From Gammaproteobacteria bacterium (GTDB lineage Bacteria; Pseudomonadota; Gammaproteobacteria; Steroidobacterales; GCA-2729495), in assembly GCA_015709695.1 (NCBI GenBank), contig CP054183.1:744001-808000 (forward strand): 64,000 nt of DNA. The letters are read 5' to 3'. The translations under genes and the position numbers were made by a program. The first letter of the stretch is position 1. Every line of letters starts with the position of its first letter. A model generated the notes under the pieces. It saw only the letters and a program-made list of their open reading frames with translations. It was not told the origin of the DNA and did no database searches. Positions 39,619-49,136 of the stretch are shown one piece after another.

Positions 39619-40436
39619 TGAGCATCGTCGAGAAGGCCATCCAGAGGTCCCAGGCCGAGCGCGCGAAGGCTCCTGCGCCATCACCAGTGGTGGCCGAGGC
39701 GCCGCGCGGTGAACTGCCGCTGCCGACGGCGGCACAGGCGGTACCGCTGGCCGTGCGTGCCAGCCTGGCACTCGAGGCGTTCCCGGCGCTGGCCCGGGAT
39801 TTCCGCTTCCTCAAGCGTCCGGTGCTGGCCCGTGTGTTTGGCCAGTCCCGCTCGGGCGCACGCCAGGGCAACGTGGTGATGATCACCAGTGACCTGCCCC
39901 AGGCGGGCAAGTCCTTCATCTCGCTGAACCTCGCCGCCAGCATGGCCACCGAGCGCATGATGAGGGTGCTGCTGGTGGACGCCGACCCGGTACGCCGTTC
40001 GCTCAGCACCCGTTTCGGCGTTGCCGATCGCCCGGGCATGCTGGAGCTGCTGGCGGGGGATGCGACGCGGCCCGCCGAGGTCATGCTGGCCACCGACGTC
40101 GAATCCCTCTACTTCCTGCCCGCCGGCCTGCCCCGTCCGGATGCGACCGAACTGCTGGCCAGCCCGCGCATGGCCCAGGTGCTGAAGGCCCTCGAGGACC
40201 CGAACCTCATCGTGCTGCTGGATTCCCCGCCGCTGCTGCTCTCCAGCGAGGGTCGCGTGCTGGCCGATCACGCACACCATGCGCTGGTGGTGGTGGAGGC
40301 GGGTCGCTCGACGGCCAGCGAGGTCAGCAACGTGCTGGCGGTGCTCAAGGGATCGGCAGCGGCGGTCAGCCTGGTGCTGAACAAATCGCCGGCACCGCCC
40401 GCGGCGCGACATGAAGAGTACTACTACAGTTACTGA
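39618..40436 (+). CDS. XrtA system tyrosine-kinase-like ATPase (BY-kinase)
   Basis: This 272-residue cytoplasmic P-loop protein has Walker A SDLPQAGKSF (Lys98), Walker A' LLVDADPVRRS (Asp121, Asp123) and Walker B LIVLLDSPPLL, the three BY-kinase motifs. The C-terminal tail EEYYYSY is a tyrosine cluster like those autophosphorylated in Wzc. Separate chain-length and kinase polypeptides are the rule in exosortase A loci. It overlaps the preceding gene by one base. Confidence 0.9.
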   Translation: MSIVEKAIQRSQAERAKAPAPSPVVAEAPRGELPLPTAAQAVPLAVRASLALEAFPALARDFRFLKRPVLARVFGQSRSGARQGNVVMITSDLPQAGKSFISLNLAASMATERMMRVLLVDADPVRRSLSTRFGVADRPGMLELLAGDATRPAEVMLATDVESLYFLPAGLPRPDATELLASPRMAQVLKALEDPNLIVLLDSPPLLLSSEGRVLADHAHHALVVVEAGRSTASEVSNVLAVLKGSAAAVSLVLNKSPAPPAARHEEYYYSY

Positions 40437-40442
40437 GGAACG

Positions 40443-41954
40443 ATGGCAGGCATGAGCATTTACCGCTGCGCGGGTCCGCGTTCCCTGGTGCTTCTGGCCG
40501 GCCTGCTGCCGCTGCCGCTGCTGGCGGCCAGCGCCATCCAGCCGTCGGTGACGGTCGCCGAGATCTACACCAACAACGTGGACCTGGCGCCCAGCGGGCA
40601 GGAAGAGGACGAGTGGGTGACACGGCTGGCGCCGCGGATCGAACTGATCTATGAGGGCGTGGGCTTGCAGGCCACCGCGGACTACACGCTGGAAGCCCTG
40701 TTCTATGCCAACGATTCCGACCGCAATGAAGTCTACAACCAGCTCAACAGCGCGGCGCTGCTCGACCTGATCGGCAAGGACCTGCAGCTGCGTGGCGCGG
40801 CGGTCATCAACCAGGTCAACCTGGCACCGGAACAACCGGTCAGCAACAGCAACATCAACACCACCGGCAACCGCAGCGACGCCACCACCTGGAACCTGGG
40901 GCCGCAGTGGCACCGTGATGTCCTCGGCAATTCCGAGATCGAGGGCTACGCGACCATCGGCCAGGTCAACTACGACGCCAGGGACTCGCAGGACGTCGAC
41001 ACCGTCAGCGGGCGATTCGCCCTGCAGAGCAGCCGCAAGCGGCGGCCAACGGTCGGCTACGAGCTGGCCTATGAATATGACAAGGTCGAGTACGAGCTGA
41101 GCGGTGACACGGTGGTGCAGACCGCCTACCTGCAACTCGGCTACCAGGTGAACACCGACCTGGAGCTGTTCGTCCTCGGCGGCCTCGACAACGACATCGA
41201 GGATCCCACCGACGACTCGCTGAGCGAGGGGCGCTGGGAAGCAGGCTTCAGCACCAATATCGGTGCCAGCCACATGCGCGCCGCGGTGGGCCATCGCTAC
41301 TTCGGCCCGACCTACAGCTTCCTCTGGGAGCTGGAGGACTTCGATTCCACCTACCGCATCAGCTACAGCGAGGCGCCGACCACCTCCGACCTCACCGCAG
41401 TCAGCGAGATCCCCACGACACCCGCGACGGGCGGCGGCACGACGCCGACGCCACCGCCGGATTCGGACCTCGCCCGGCCCGGCAATCCCACGCGCTTCAT
41501 CCTGCGCCGCGGTGATGCCCTCGGCAGCTGGCAGCTCCACCGCACCGAGCTGTCGGTGGGTCTGTTCTGGGAAGAGCGGCAGGACCAGGTGTTCGCCAGC
41601 GACCAGCTGGCCACCACGGCGGACCTGAGCAACGAGGAGTCCTACGGCTTCGATGCCGGCCTGAGCTGGGAGATCGGCGCGAAGAGCGTGGCTTCCCTCA
41701 CGGCGGACTGGCGCCACCGCGAGTACAACGACCTGGAGGGTGCCGGCTGCGACCCGCTGGATCCGGCGCCCTGCACGCCGCTGGCAGCCGACGACGAGCT
41801 GACGCGGCTGATCGGGGCGATCGACTACACGCTCGGCCTGAAGACCGGGCTCGGTTTCCGCCTGGGATGGCAGCGTCGCGGTGGTGCCGCGGACGGCAGC
41901 AGCGATTACGACGAGCTGTGGGGCAGCGTCCAGCTGCTGCGCAAGTTCTACTAG
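40443..41954 (+). CDS. XrtA/PEP-CTERM system outer-membrane beta-barrel protein
   Basis: This 503-residue protein has a signal peptide (LLAGLLPLPLLAAS) and many alternating hydrophobic strands with aromatic girdle residues, ending in the C-terminal aromatic of outer-membrane proteins (LLRKFY). It fits the TIGR03016-type PEP-CTERM-associated barrel. A low-complexity insert of Thr, Pro and Gly lies around residue 330-345. Its likely role is export or anchoring of the exopolysaccharide. It starts 6 bases after the kinase gene. Confidence 0.8.
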   Translation: MAGMSIYRCAGPRSLVLLAGLLPLPLLAASAIQPSVTVAEIYTNNVDLAPSGQEEDEWVTRLAPRIELIYEGVGLQATADYTLEALFYANDSDRNEVYNQLNSAALLDLIGKDLQLRGAAVINQVNLAPEQPVSNSNINTTGNRSDATTWNLGPQWHRDVLGNSEIEGYATIGQVNYDARDSQDVDTVSGRFALQSSRKRRPTVGYELAYEYDKVEYELSGDTVVQTAYLQLGYQVNTDLELFVLGGLDNDIEDPTDDSLSEGRWEAGFSTNIGASHMRAAVGHRYFGPTYSFLWELEDFDSTYRISYSEAPTTSDLTAVSEIPTTPATGGGTTPTPPPDSDLARPGNPTRFILRRGDALGSWQLHRTELSVGLFWEERQDQVFASDQLATTADLSNEESYGFDAGLSWEIGAKSVASLTADWRHREYNDLEGAGCDPLDPAPCTPLAADDELTRLIGAIDYTLGLKTGLGFRLGWQRRGGAADGSSDYDELWGSVQLLRKFY

Positions 41955-42025
41955 CACAGGGGCGCGATCGCCCGGGAAGGTCGCGGCCGAGGCGCCGCCG
42001 GCCGTGCCTGGCGCAGGCGTGAGCG

Positions 42026-42877
42026 ATGGACAGCACCAATTCAGCGCCGAATGCCATGTCTGTCGACGTGGAAGACTATTTCCAGGTGTCGGCATTTGCG
42101 CCCTACATCCGCCGTGATGCCTGGGACCGGCAACCGCAGCGGCTCGAGCACAACCTGCACCAGGTGCTGGAGATATTCGCCGAGCATCGAGTCGCGGCGA
42201 CCTTCTTCTGGCTGGGCTGGGCGGCCGAGCGCTTCCCGGCACTGGTGCAGGCGGTGGCCGCGGCAGGCCATGAGGTCGCCAGCCATGGCTGGAGCCATGT
42301 GCGGGTGCACGAGCAGACACCGGCGGAGTTCCGCGCCGATGTCAGCCGCACCAAGGCGGTGCTCGAGGACCTGGCCGGTACGCCGGTGCTGGGCTACCGC
42401 GCCGCCAGTTTCTCCATCGACGGGCGCAACCTCTGGGCGCTGGACGAGCTGCGCGATGCCGGCTACACCTACAGTTCGAGCATCAACCCGATCAGCCACG
42501 ACCACTACGGCATGCGCGAGGCACCGCGTTTTCCGTTCCGGCCCGGCAGCGGGCGGCTGGCGGAGATTCCCATCACCACGGTGGAGGTCTCCGGCCTGCG
42601 CCTGCCCTGTGGTGGCGGCGGGTACTTCCGCCTGATGCCCTATGCCTGGAGCCGCTGGGCCATCCGCCAGGTCAGCGAGCGGGAAGGGCAGCGTGCCGTC
42701 TTCTACTTCCATCCATGGGAGATCGATCCCGCGCAACCGCGGGTTCCCGGCATCGGCCTGAAGCCGCGCTTCCGGCACTACGTCAACCTCGATGTCTTCG
42801 AGGCCAAGCTGCGCCGCCTGCTCGGGGATTTCCGCTGGACGACCATGCGCCAGGCGTTCGCGCCGGAAATCGGCTGA
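42026..42877 (+). CDS. XrtA system polysaccharide deacetylase (DUF3473)
   Basis: This 283-residue protein is a NodB-type carbohydrate esterase with a C-terminal DUF3473 region. The metal site is in SVDVEDYFQV (first Asp) and ASHGWSHVRVH (the two His). GYRAASFSIDG and the PWEIDPAQPR stretch are also typical. It removes acetyl groups from N-acetylated sugars. The ExeA-like ATPase gene often found between the barrel gene and this one is absent here. Confidence 0.88.
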   Translation: MDSTNSAPNAMSVDVEDYFQVSAFAPYIRRDAWDRQPQRLEHNLHQVLEIFAEHRVAATFFWLGWAAERFPALVQAVAAAGHEVASHGWSHVRVHEQTPAEFRADVSRTKAVLEDLAGTPVLGYRAASFSIDGRNLWALDELRDAGYTYSSSINPISHDHYGMREAPRFPFRPGSGRLAEIPITTVEVSGLRLPCGGGGYFRLMPYAWSRWAIRQVSEREGQRAVFYFHPWEIDPAQPRVPGIGLKPRFRHYVNLDVFEAKLRRLLGDFRWTTMRQAFAPEIG

Positions 42878-42890
42878 GCGGAACGGCCAC

Positions 42891-44048
42891 ATGACGGACG
42901 GGCAGCACAGCGCGGCGGCGGGCGTCGCCAGGCCGCTCAGGATCGCGCACCTGGTCTATCGCTTCGACTGCGGTGGCCTGCAGAATGGCATGGTGAACAT
43001 AATCCGCGGTCTCCCTGCCCATCTGTTTGAACACACGGTGATTTCGCTGACCGACTCGACGGAATTCCGCCGCCGCCTCCCGGACAATGTGCCGGTCGTG
43101 GAACTGCACAAGCCGCCGGGCAACAACCCGGCCTACCTGTACCGGATCTGGAAGATGCTGCGCACCGGGCACTTCGATGTCTTTCACACCCGCAACCTGC
43201 CCTGCCTCGAAGGCCAGCTGGCCGGTTTCCTGGCGGGCGTGCCCGCGCGCGTGCACGGCGAACACGGCTGGGACGTGTCCGACCTGCACGGCACGGCACG
43301 TCGCTACCGCCTGCTGCGCAAGGCCTTCCGGCCGCTGGTGGGCCGCTATGTCGTGGTCTCGCGCCAGCTGCAGGACTATCTGGACCGCGAGATCGGCATC
43401 GATCCGGCCCGCGTGAGCCGCATCTGCAACGGCGTGGATGCCACGCGGTTCCGGCCGCGGCAGGGCGGGCTGCCGCTGGAGCCTTTCGTGGTCGGATCCG
43501 TGGGTCGCCTCGAGGAGGTCAAGGACTACGAGACGCTGGCACGCGCCTTTGCGCTGCTGGCCGCCGAATCGCCGGTGGCGCCGCGGCTGCACCTGGTCGG
43601 CGACGGGTCCCGGCGCGAGGCGATCAGCGCTTACCTGCGGGGCCGTGGCCTGCTGCCCCTGGTCGAGCTGGCGGGCGAGCGCGCCGACGTGCCGGAGCAG
43701 ATGCAGCGATTCAGCGTCTTCGTCCTGCCCTCGCGCGCCGAAGGCATTTCCAACACCATCCTCGAGGCCATGGCCAGCGGCTTGCCGGTGATCGCCACGG
43801 CCGTGGGCGGCAATGCCGAACTGGTGGCCGACGGCAGGACCGGGTTCCTGGTCCCGCCCGGCGATGCCGCCGCCATCTGCGAGCGCCTGGCCCATTACCG
43901 GGCGAACCCGCAGTTGCTCGCACGCCACGGCCAGGCTGCGCGGGAGCGCGTGCTCGGCGAGTTCAGCCTCGAGGGCATGGTGGCGCGGTACCGGGAACTC
44001 TACGAGCGGATGGCGGGCCAGCGCGGCGCGGCACCGCTGGCAGCCTGA
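42891..44048 (+). CDS. Glycosyltransferase, PEP-CTERM/XrtA associated (TIGR03088-like)
   Basis: This 385-residue GT4-family (GT-B fold) sugar transferase has an N-terminal acceptor domain RIAHLVYRFDCGGLQNGMVN and a C-terminal donor domain with VGSVGRLEEVKDYETL and the EX7E-type PSRAEGISNTILEAMASGLPVIAT. The start ATG 42891 gives MTDGQH. It is 13 bases after the deacetylase and 2 bases before the amidotransferase gene. Donor sugar is unknown. Confidence 0.86.
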   Translation: MTDGQHSAAAGVARPLRIAHLVYRFDCGGLQNGMVNIIRGLPAHLFEHTVISLTDSTEFRRRLPDNVPVVELHKPPGNNPAYLYRIWKMLRTGHFDVFHTRNLPCLEGQLAGFLAGVPARVHGEHGWDVSDLHGTARRYRLLRKAFRPLVGRYVVVSRQLQDYLDREIGIDPARVSRICNGVDATRFRPRQGGLPLEPFVVGSVGRLEEVKDYETLARAFALLAAESPVAPRLHLVGDGSRREAISAYLRGRGLLPLVELAGERADVPEQMQRFSVFVLPSRAEGISNTILEAMASGLPVIATAVGGNAELVADGRTGFLVPPGDAAAICERLAHYRANPQLLARHGQAARERVLGEFSLEGMVARYRELYERMAGQRGAAPLAA

Positions 44049-44050
44049 TC

Positions 44051-45946
44051 ATGTGCGGCATCACCGGCATCTTCTCCTCGCGCGACGCGGCCCCGATCGA
44101 CATGGACGCGCTGCGGGTCATGAACGACAGCCAGCGGCACCGCGGTCCCGACGACGAGGGCTTCCACGTCGAGCCCGGCGTCGGCCTCGGCCATCGCCGC
44201 CTGTCGATCATCGATCTCTCGACCGGCAAGCAGCCCTTGTACAACGAGGACGAGTCGGTCGTCGTGGTGTTCAACGGCGAGATCTACAACTTCATGGACC
44301 TGCGCCGCGAGCTGGAAGGCCACGGTCACCGTTTCCGCACCCGTACCGACACCGAGGTCATCGTGCATGCCTGGGAGCAGTGGGGGCGGGAATGCGTGCG
44401 GCGATTCCGCGGCATGTTCGCGCTGGCGGTCTGGGACCGCAACCGCAGCGAGCTGTTCCTGGCCCGCGATCGCCTGGGCAAGAAGCCGCTGTACTACAGC
44501 GTCCTCGCCGACGGCCGGGTGGTGTTCGCCTCCGAGCTGAAGGCGCTGATGCGCCATGGCGGCATCCGCCGCGAGGTCGATCCCTGCGCGGTGGAGGAGT
44601 ACTTCGCGCTGGGCTACGTCGCCGATCCCCGCTGCATCCTCGCCGGCGTCAGCAAGCTGCCGGCCGCCTCGACCCTGGTCATTGCACGCGGCCGCCCGGT
44701 GCCGGCGCCGGTGGCCTACTGGGACGTGCGCTTCGCCAGCACCACCCAGGCCGGGACGGAGCAGGTGGTGGACAGCCTGGCCGAGCGGCTGCAGGAAGCC
44801 GTGCGCATCCGCATGATCGCCGACGTGCCCGTGGGCGCCTTCCTCTCCGGGGGCGTGGATTCCAGTGGCGTGGTGGCGATGATGGCGCGAGCCTCGGCCC
44901 AGCCGGTCAATACCTGCTCCATCTCCTTCGGCGACCCGGCATTCAACGAGTCGACCCACGCGCAGAAAGTCGCGGAGGCACTTGGCACCCGGCACTTCGT
45001 CGAGCAGGTGGACCCGGACGATTTCAGCCTCGTCGACCGCCTCGCCAGCATCTACGACGAACCGTTTGCCGACAGCTCGGCACTGCCCACCTACCGGGTC
45101 TGCGAGCTGGCGCGCAAGCACGTCAAGGTGGCCCTGTCGGGCGATGGTGGCGACGAGGTCTTCGGCGGCTATCGCCGCTACCGCTGGCACCTGCGGGAAG
45201 AGGCATTGCGCAACCTCCTGCCCTACAGCCTGCGCCGCCCGCTGTTCGGCCTGCTCGGCGCCCTGTACCCGAAGGCAGACTGGGCGCCGCGCGTGCTGCG
45301 CGCCAAGGCGACCCTGCAGGCGCTGGCGCGATCCAGCGTCGAGGCGTACTTCGACAGCCTGGCGATATCGCGCAATGACCTGCGCAGCAGCCTGTTCTCC
45401 CCGCGCCAGCGCTCGGCACTGCAGGGCTACGGCGCCCTGGACATCTTCCGTCGCTACGAGCGCGAGGCCGCCGGCCTGCCACGCCTGTCGCAGATCCAGT
45501 ACATCGACATCAAGACCTACCTGGTGGGAGACATCCTCACCAAGGTCGACCGTGCCAGCATGGCCCACAGCCTGGAAGTGCGCGTGCCGATCCTCGACCA
45601 CGAACTGGTGGAGTGGGCGGCCAGCCTGCCGCCGGACCTGAAGCTGCACCGCGGGGAGGGCAAGTACGTGCTCAAGCAGGCGGTGGCCCGCATGGTGCCG
45701 CGCGATGTGGTGTACCGGCCGAAGATGGGCTTCGCCGTGCCGCTGGCGCGCTGGTTCCGTGCCGAGTTGCGCGAGCGCCTGCGCAGCCGTCTGCTGGACG
45801 GAACGCTGGCGGACACCGGCCTGTTCAGCATGGATGTGGTGGAGCGGCTGGTGTCGCAGCACCAGTCCGGGCTGCGCGACCACAGCGCCATCCTCTGGTC
45901 GCTGCTGATCTACGAGAGTTTCAACCGCGAGGTCCTGGCGGCATGA
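44051..45946 (+). CDS. asnB: XrtA/PEP-CTERM amidotransferase (asparagine-synthetase type)
   Basis: This 631-residue protein is a glutamine-dependent asparagine synthetase homologue. The N-terminal Cys2 nucleophile is intact (MCGITGIF), as are the PP-loop SGGVDSSG and ALSGDGGDEVFGGY of the C-terminal synthetase. Within exosortase A loci this family probably transfers ammonia to a sugar or other carboxylate rather than to aspartate. It lies in the glycosyltransferase run and is followed by a second, related amidotransferase. Confidence 0.88.
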   Translation: MCGITGIFSSRDAAPIDMDALRVMNDSQRHRGPDDEGFHVEPGVGLGHRRLSIIDLSTGKQPLYNEDESVVVVFNGEIYNFMDLRRELEGHGHRFRTRTDTEVIVHAWEQWGRECVRRFRGMFALAVWDRNRSELFLARDRLGKKPLYYSVLADGRVVFASELKALMRHGGIRREVDPCAVEEYFALGYVADPRCILAGVSKLPAASTLVIARGRPVPAPVAYWDVRFASTTQAGTEQVVDSLAERLQEAVRIRMIADVPVGAFLSGGVDSSGVVAMMARASAQPVNTCSISFGDPAFNESTHAQKVAEALGTRHFVEQVDPDDFSLVDRLASIYDEPFADSSALPTYRVCELARKHVKVALSGDGGDEVFGGYRRYRWHLREEALRNLLPYSLRRPLFGLLGALYPKADWAPRVLRAKATLQALARSSVEAYFDSLAISRNDLRSSLFSPRQRSALQGYGALDIFRRYEREAAGLPRLSQIQYIDIKTYLVGDILTKVDRASMAHSLEVRVPILDHELVEWAASLPPDLKLHRGEGKYVLKQAVARMVPRDVVYRPKMGFAVPLARWFRAELRERLRSRLLDGTLADTGLFSMDVVERLVSQHQSGLRDHSAILWSLLIYESFNREVLAA

Positions 45947-45980
45947 ACCGTACCGGGATCGACGCCGGGGGCTGAGCGCC

Positions 45981-47927
45981 ATGTGCGGCATTCACGGCGT
46001 CATGGCCCTGGACGGCGCACCGCTGGATCCGGCGGTGGCCGCCCGCATGGGCACGGTCAGCCGCCACCGCGGGCCTGATGACGCCGGGCTGTTCGTCACC
46101 GACGGCCTGCTGCTCGGCATGCGGCGCCTGTCGATCATCGATCTCGCCGGCGGGCACCAGCCGCTGCACGATGCGGACGGCTCCATCCAGCTGGTCTGCA
46201 ACGGCGAGATCTACAATTTCCGCGAGCTGCGCCGCGAACTCGAGGCGCGTGGCCGCCGCTTCGCCACCGGCAGCGACTGCGAGGTGCTGGTGCACCTGTA
46301 CGCCGAGCAGGGCGAGGCCATGGTCAGCCGACTCGATGGCATGTTCGGCTTCGCCCTCTGGGACCAGCGTCGCCGCCGCCTGGTCCTTGGCCGGGACCGG
46401 CTCGGCATCAAGCCGCTCTATTACTGGCTGGAGGGAAACCGGCTCGCCTTCGCCTCGGAAATCAAGTCGCTGCTCGAAGTCCCGGGCGTGAGCGCGGAGA
46501 TGGATTCCGCCAGCCTCGACCAGCTGCTCTACCTGGGCTACGTGGCCTCGCCGCGCACGCTGTTCCGCGGGGTCCGCAAGCTGCCGCCCGGCCACCTGCT
46601 GGTGGTGGAGGAGGGCCGGGTGGACATCCGGCCGTACTGGCGGCCGACTGCGGCGGCCGACCCTGCCCTGGGCGAGGCCGAGGCCCGCGAGGAACTGCGG
46701 GCGACGCTGCGCGATTCGGTGCGGGCGCAGATGGTGGCCGATGTGCCGCTGGGCGCCTTCCTCAGCGGCGGGCTGGATTCCAGTGCCGTGGTGGCGCTGA
46801 TGGCCGGGGCGGGCAGCGGGCCGACGAAGACCTACTCGATCGGCTTCGACCTCGGTGCGGCCGGGGCGTACTACAACGAGCTGCCCGATGCGCGGCGCGT
46901 GGCGGAGCACTTCGGTACCGATCACCACGAGATCATCGTCCGGCCGGACGTGGCCGAGCTGCTGCCGAAGCTCATCTGGCACATGGACGAGCCGCTGGCG
47001 GATTCCGCCATCATCACCACCTTCCTGGTGGCCGAATTCGCCCGCCGCAGCGTCACCGTCATCCTCTCCGGTGTTGGTGGCGACGAGCTGCTCGGCGGCT
47101 ATCGCCGCTACCTGGGACCCCACTACCTGCAGCGATTCAACCGCGTGCCCCGCTGGCTGCGGGAGGGCTGCATGGTGCCGCTGGCGCGATGGCTGCCCAG
47201 CGATCGCCACGGGCCCGTATCCAACCTGCTGCGCTATGCACGCGAGTTCATCAGCCATTCCTCCCTGCCGCCGCAGCAGCAGTACCAGGCCTACGTGCGG
47301 CTGTTCGATGCGCAGGCGCGCGCCGGCCTGCTCGCTGCGCCGCCGTCCAGCCCGGCACCGGATCCGCTGGCCGCCGCCTTCGCGCGCGTCGATGCCGCGG
47401 ACTTCGTCAACGGCCTGATGCAGGTGGATCTGGAGACGCAACTGCCCGACGACCTGCTGCTGCTCACCGACAAGATGACCATGGCCTGCTCGCTGGAGTG
47501 CCGCGTGCCCATCCTCGGCAATGCCATGGTCGATCTGGCGCTGCGCCTGCCCTCGTCGCTGAAGATCCGCAACGGCCGCCTCAAGCACCTGTTCAAGTCG
47601 GCGATGGCGGACCTGCTGCCGCCGGAGACGCTGGGCAAGGCGAAGCGTGGCTTCGGGGCGCCCATGGGGGCATGGCTGAAGAAGGAGCTGCGCCCGCTCA
47701 TGCAGCTGACACTGTCGCCCGAGGTGGTGGCGCGCCGCGGTCTGTTCCGGCCCGCGGCCGTGAGCGAGGCCATGGCGCTGCACGAGAGTTCGCGGCGTGA
47801 CTACTCCGATCACCTGCAGTGCCTGATGAACCTGGAGATCTGGTCGCGCATCTACCTCGATGGGCGCAGCCCCGCCGATGTCTCGCTGGAACTGGCCGAC
47901 GGCCTGAGGACGCGGGTGGCGGCATGA
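45981..47927 (+). CDS. asnB: Second asparagine-synthetase-type amidotransferase
   Basis: This 648-residue protein is a paralogue of the preceding one. It retains Cys2 (MCGIHGVM), the synthetase PP-loop SGGLDSSA, and ILSGVGGDELLGGY with Val at one variable position. Its own substrate is unknown but is probably a carboxylated sugar or nucleotide. It overlaps the next glycosyltransferase by 4 bases (ATGA). Two intact copies in tandem suggest amidation of two different positions. Confidence 0.86.
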   Translation: MCGIHGVMALDGAPLDPAVAARMGTVSRHRGPDDAGLFVTDGLLLGMRRLSIIDLAGGHQPLHDADGSIQLVCNGEIYNFRELRRELEARGRRFATGSDCEVLVHLYAEQGEAMVSRLDGMFGFALWDQRRRRLVLGRDRLGIKPLYYWLEGNRLAFASEIKSLLEVPGVSAEMDSASLDQLLYLGYVASPRTLFRGVRKLPPGHLLVVEEGRVDIRPYWRPTAAADPALGEAEAREELRATLRDSVRAQMVADVPLGAFLSGGLDSSAVVALMAGAGSGPTKTYSIGFDLGAAGAYYNELPDARRVAEHFGTDHHEIIVRPDVAELLPKLIWHMDEPLADSAIITTFLVAEFARRSVTVILSGVGGDELLGGYRRYLGPHYLQRFNRVPRWLREGCMVPLARWLPSDRHGPVSNLLRYAREFISHSSLPPQQQYQAYVRLFDAQARAGLLAAPPSSPAPDPLAAAFARVDAADFVNGLMQVDLETQLPDDLLLLTDKMTMACSLECRVPILGNAMVDLALRLPSSLKIRNGRLKHLFKSAMADLLPPETLGKAKRGFGAPMGAWLKKELRPLMQLTLSPEVVARRGLFRPAAVSEAMALHESSRRDYSDHLQCLMNLEIWSRIYLDGRSPADVSLELADGLRTRVAA

Positions 47928-49126
47928 AGGTGCTGTTCGTCTGCCACCGGTTTCCCTACCCGCCGATCCGCGGCGGCAAGATCCGCCCGTTCAACATCAT
48001 CCGCCACCTCGGTGCCCAGGCCGAGGTGACGGTGGCATCCCTGGTGCGCTCCGCAGCCGAGCGTGCGGCCGGGGAGGGGCTGGCGGCCCATTGCAAGCGG
48101 TTCATCGCCGAACCGGTGGGCAGCTTTGCTGCCGGCCTGCGCATGGTGGCGAGGTTGCCGACGCCGGCACCGTCCTCCTTTGGCTACTTCCATTCGCCGG
48201 GCCTCGCCGCCCGCATCCGCGCCGAGCTCGCCACGGGAAGCTACGATCTGGTGTTCGTGCACTGCTCCTCCGTGGCACCCTATGTCGCGGGCCATACCGG
48301 GGCCGTCAAGGTGCTGGACTACGGCGACATGGATTCGGAGAAGTGGGCCATGTACGCGCAGGAGCGGCCGTTCCCGCTGTCGGCGGGCTACTGGCTGGAG
48401 AGCGTCAAGCTGCGCCGCGTCGAGCGCGAGCTGGCACGGCGCTTCGATCTCTGCACCTGCACCACGCGCGCCGAACTCGACACCCTGGAGAGCCTCGGCA
48501 CGGCCAGGCGCAGCGGCTGGTTCCCCAACGGCGTGGACACCGGGTTCTTCCAGCCGTCCGTCACGGCATACGACCCGGATCTCGTGTGCTTCTCCGGGCG
48601 CATGGACTATTTTCCCAACCAGCAGGCGGTGGAGCGTTTCGTCGGCAACGTGCTGCCGCTGATCAGGGCACGGCGGCCGGCGACGCGCTTCGTGGTGGTG
48701 GGCGCGGAGCCGCCGCCATCGATTCGCCGCCTGGCCGGGCAACCCGGCATCACGGTCACCGGCACGGTGAAGGATGTCCGCCCGCATGTGCAGCAGGCGG
48801 CGGTGAGCATTGCGCCGCTGGACGTGGCACGGGGTACGCAGAACAAGATCCTGGAGTCGATGGCGATGGGCGTACCGGTGGTGTGCACCAGCCTGGCGGC
48901 CCGGGGCGTGGACGCGGAGCCGGGGCTTCACCTGCTCACGGCCGACGAGCCGGCCGACTTCGCCGCGGCGGTGCTGTCGCTGCTTGCCGACCCGGGAAAG
49001 CGGGCCGCGATGGCGCAGCGCGGGCGGGAGCGGGTGCTCAGCCACCATAGCTGGGCGGGATCGCTGCGCAAGCTGGACGGCCTGCTTGCCGAGGCGCTCG
49101 GCGCACGCCGGGCCGCGGTGGCCTGA
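47924..49126 (+). CDS. Glycosyltransferase, PEP-CTERM/XrtA associated (TIGR03087-like)
   Basis: This 400-residue GT4-like enzyme begins KVLFVCHRFPYPPIRGGKIRPFN, a signature of the TIGR03087 sugar transferase of exosortase loci. The donor half contains FSGRMDYFPNQQAV and KILESMAMGVPVVCTSLAARG. The start ATG 47924 sits within the preceding stop (ATGA), so translation is coupled. Confidence 0.87.
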   Translation: MKVLFVCHRFPYPPIRGGKIRPFNIIRHLGAQAEVTVASLVRSAAERAAGEGLAAHCKRFIAEPVGSFAAGLRMVARLPTPAPSSFGYFHSPGLAARIRAELATGSYDLVFVHCSSVAPYVAGHTGAVKVLDYGDMDSEKWAMYAQERPFPLSAGYWLESVKLRRVERELARRFDLCTCTTRAELDTLESLGTARRSGWFPNGVDTGFFQPSVTAYDPDLVCFSGRMDYFPNQQAVERFVGNVLPLIRARRPATRFVVVGAEPPPSIRRLAGQPGITVTGTVKDVRPHVQQAAVSIAPLDVARGTQNKILESMAMGVPVVCTSLAARGVDAEPGLHLLTADEPADFAAAVLSLLADPGKRAAMAQRGRERVLSHHSWAGSLRKLDGLLAEALGARRAAVA

Positions 49127-49136
49127 AGGCGGCACC

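Noticed and set aside
39681-42320. 879-codon minus-strand open frame opposite the kinase and beta-barrel genes
   Set aside because: It has no recognisable domain, and the plus-strand genes beneath it have BY-kinase motifs and barrel features.
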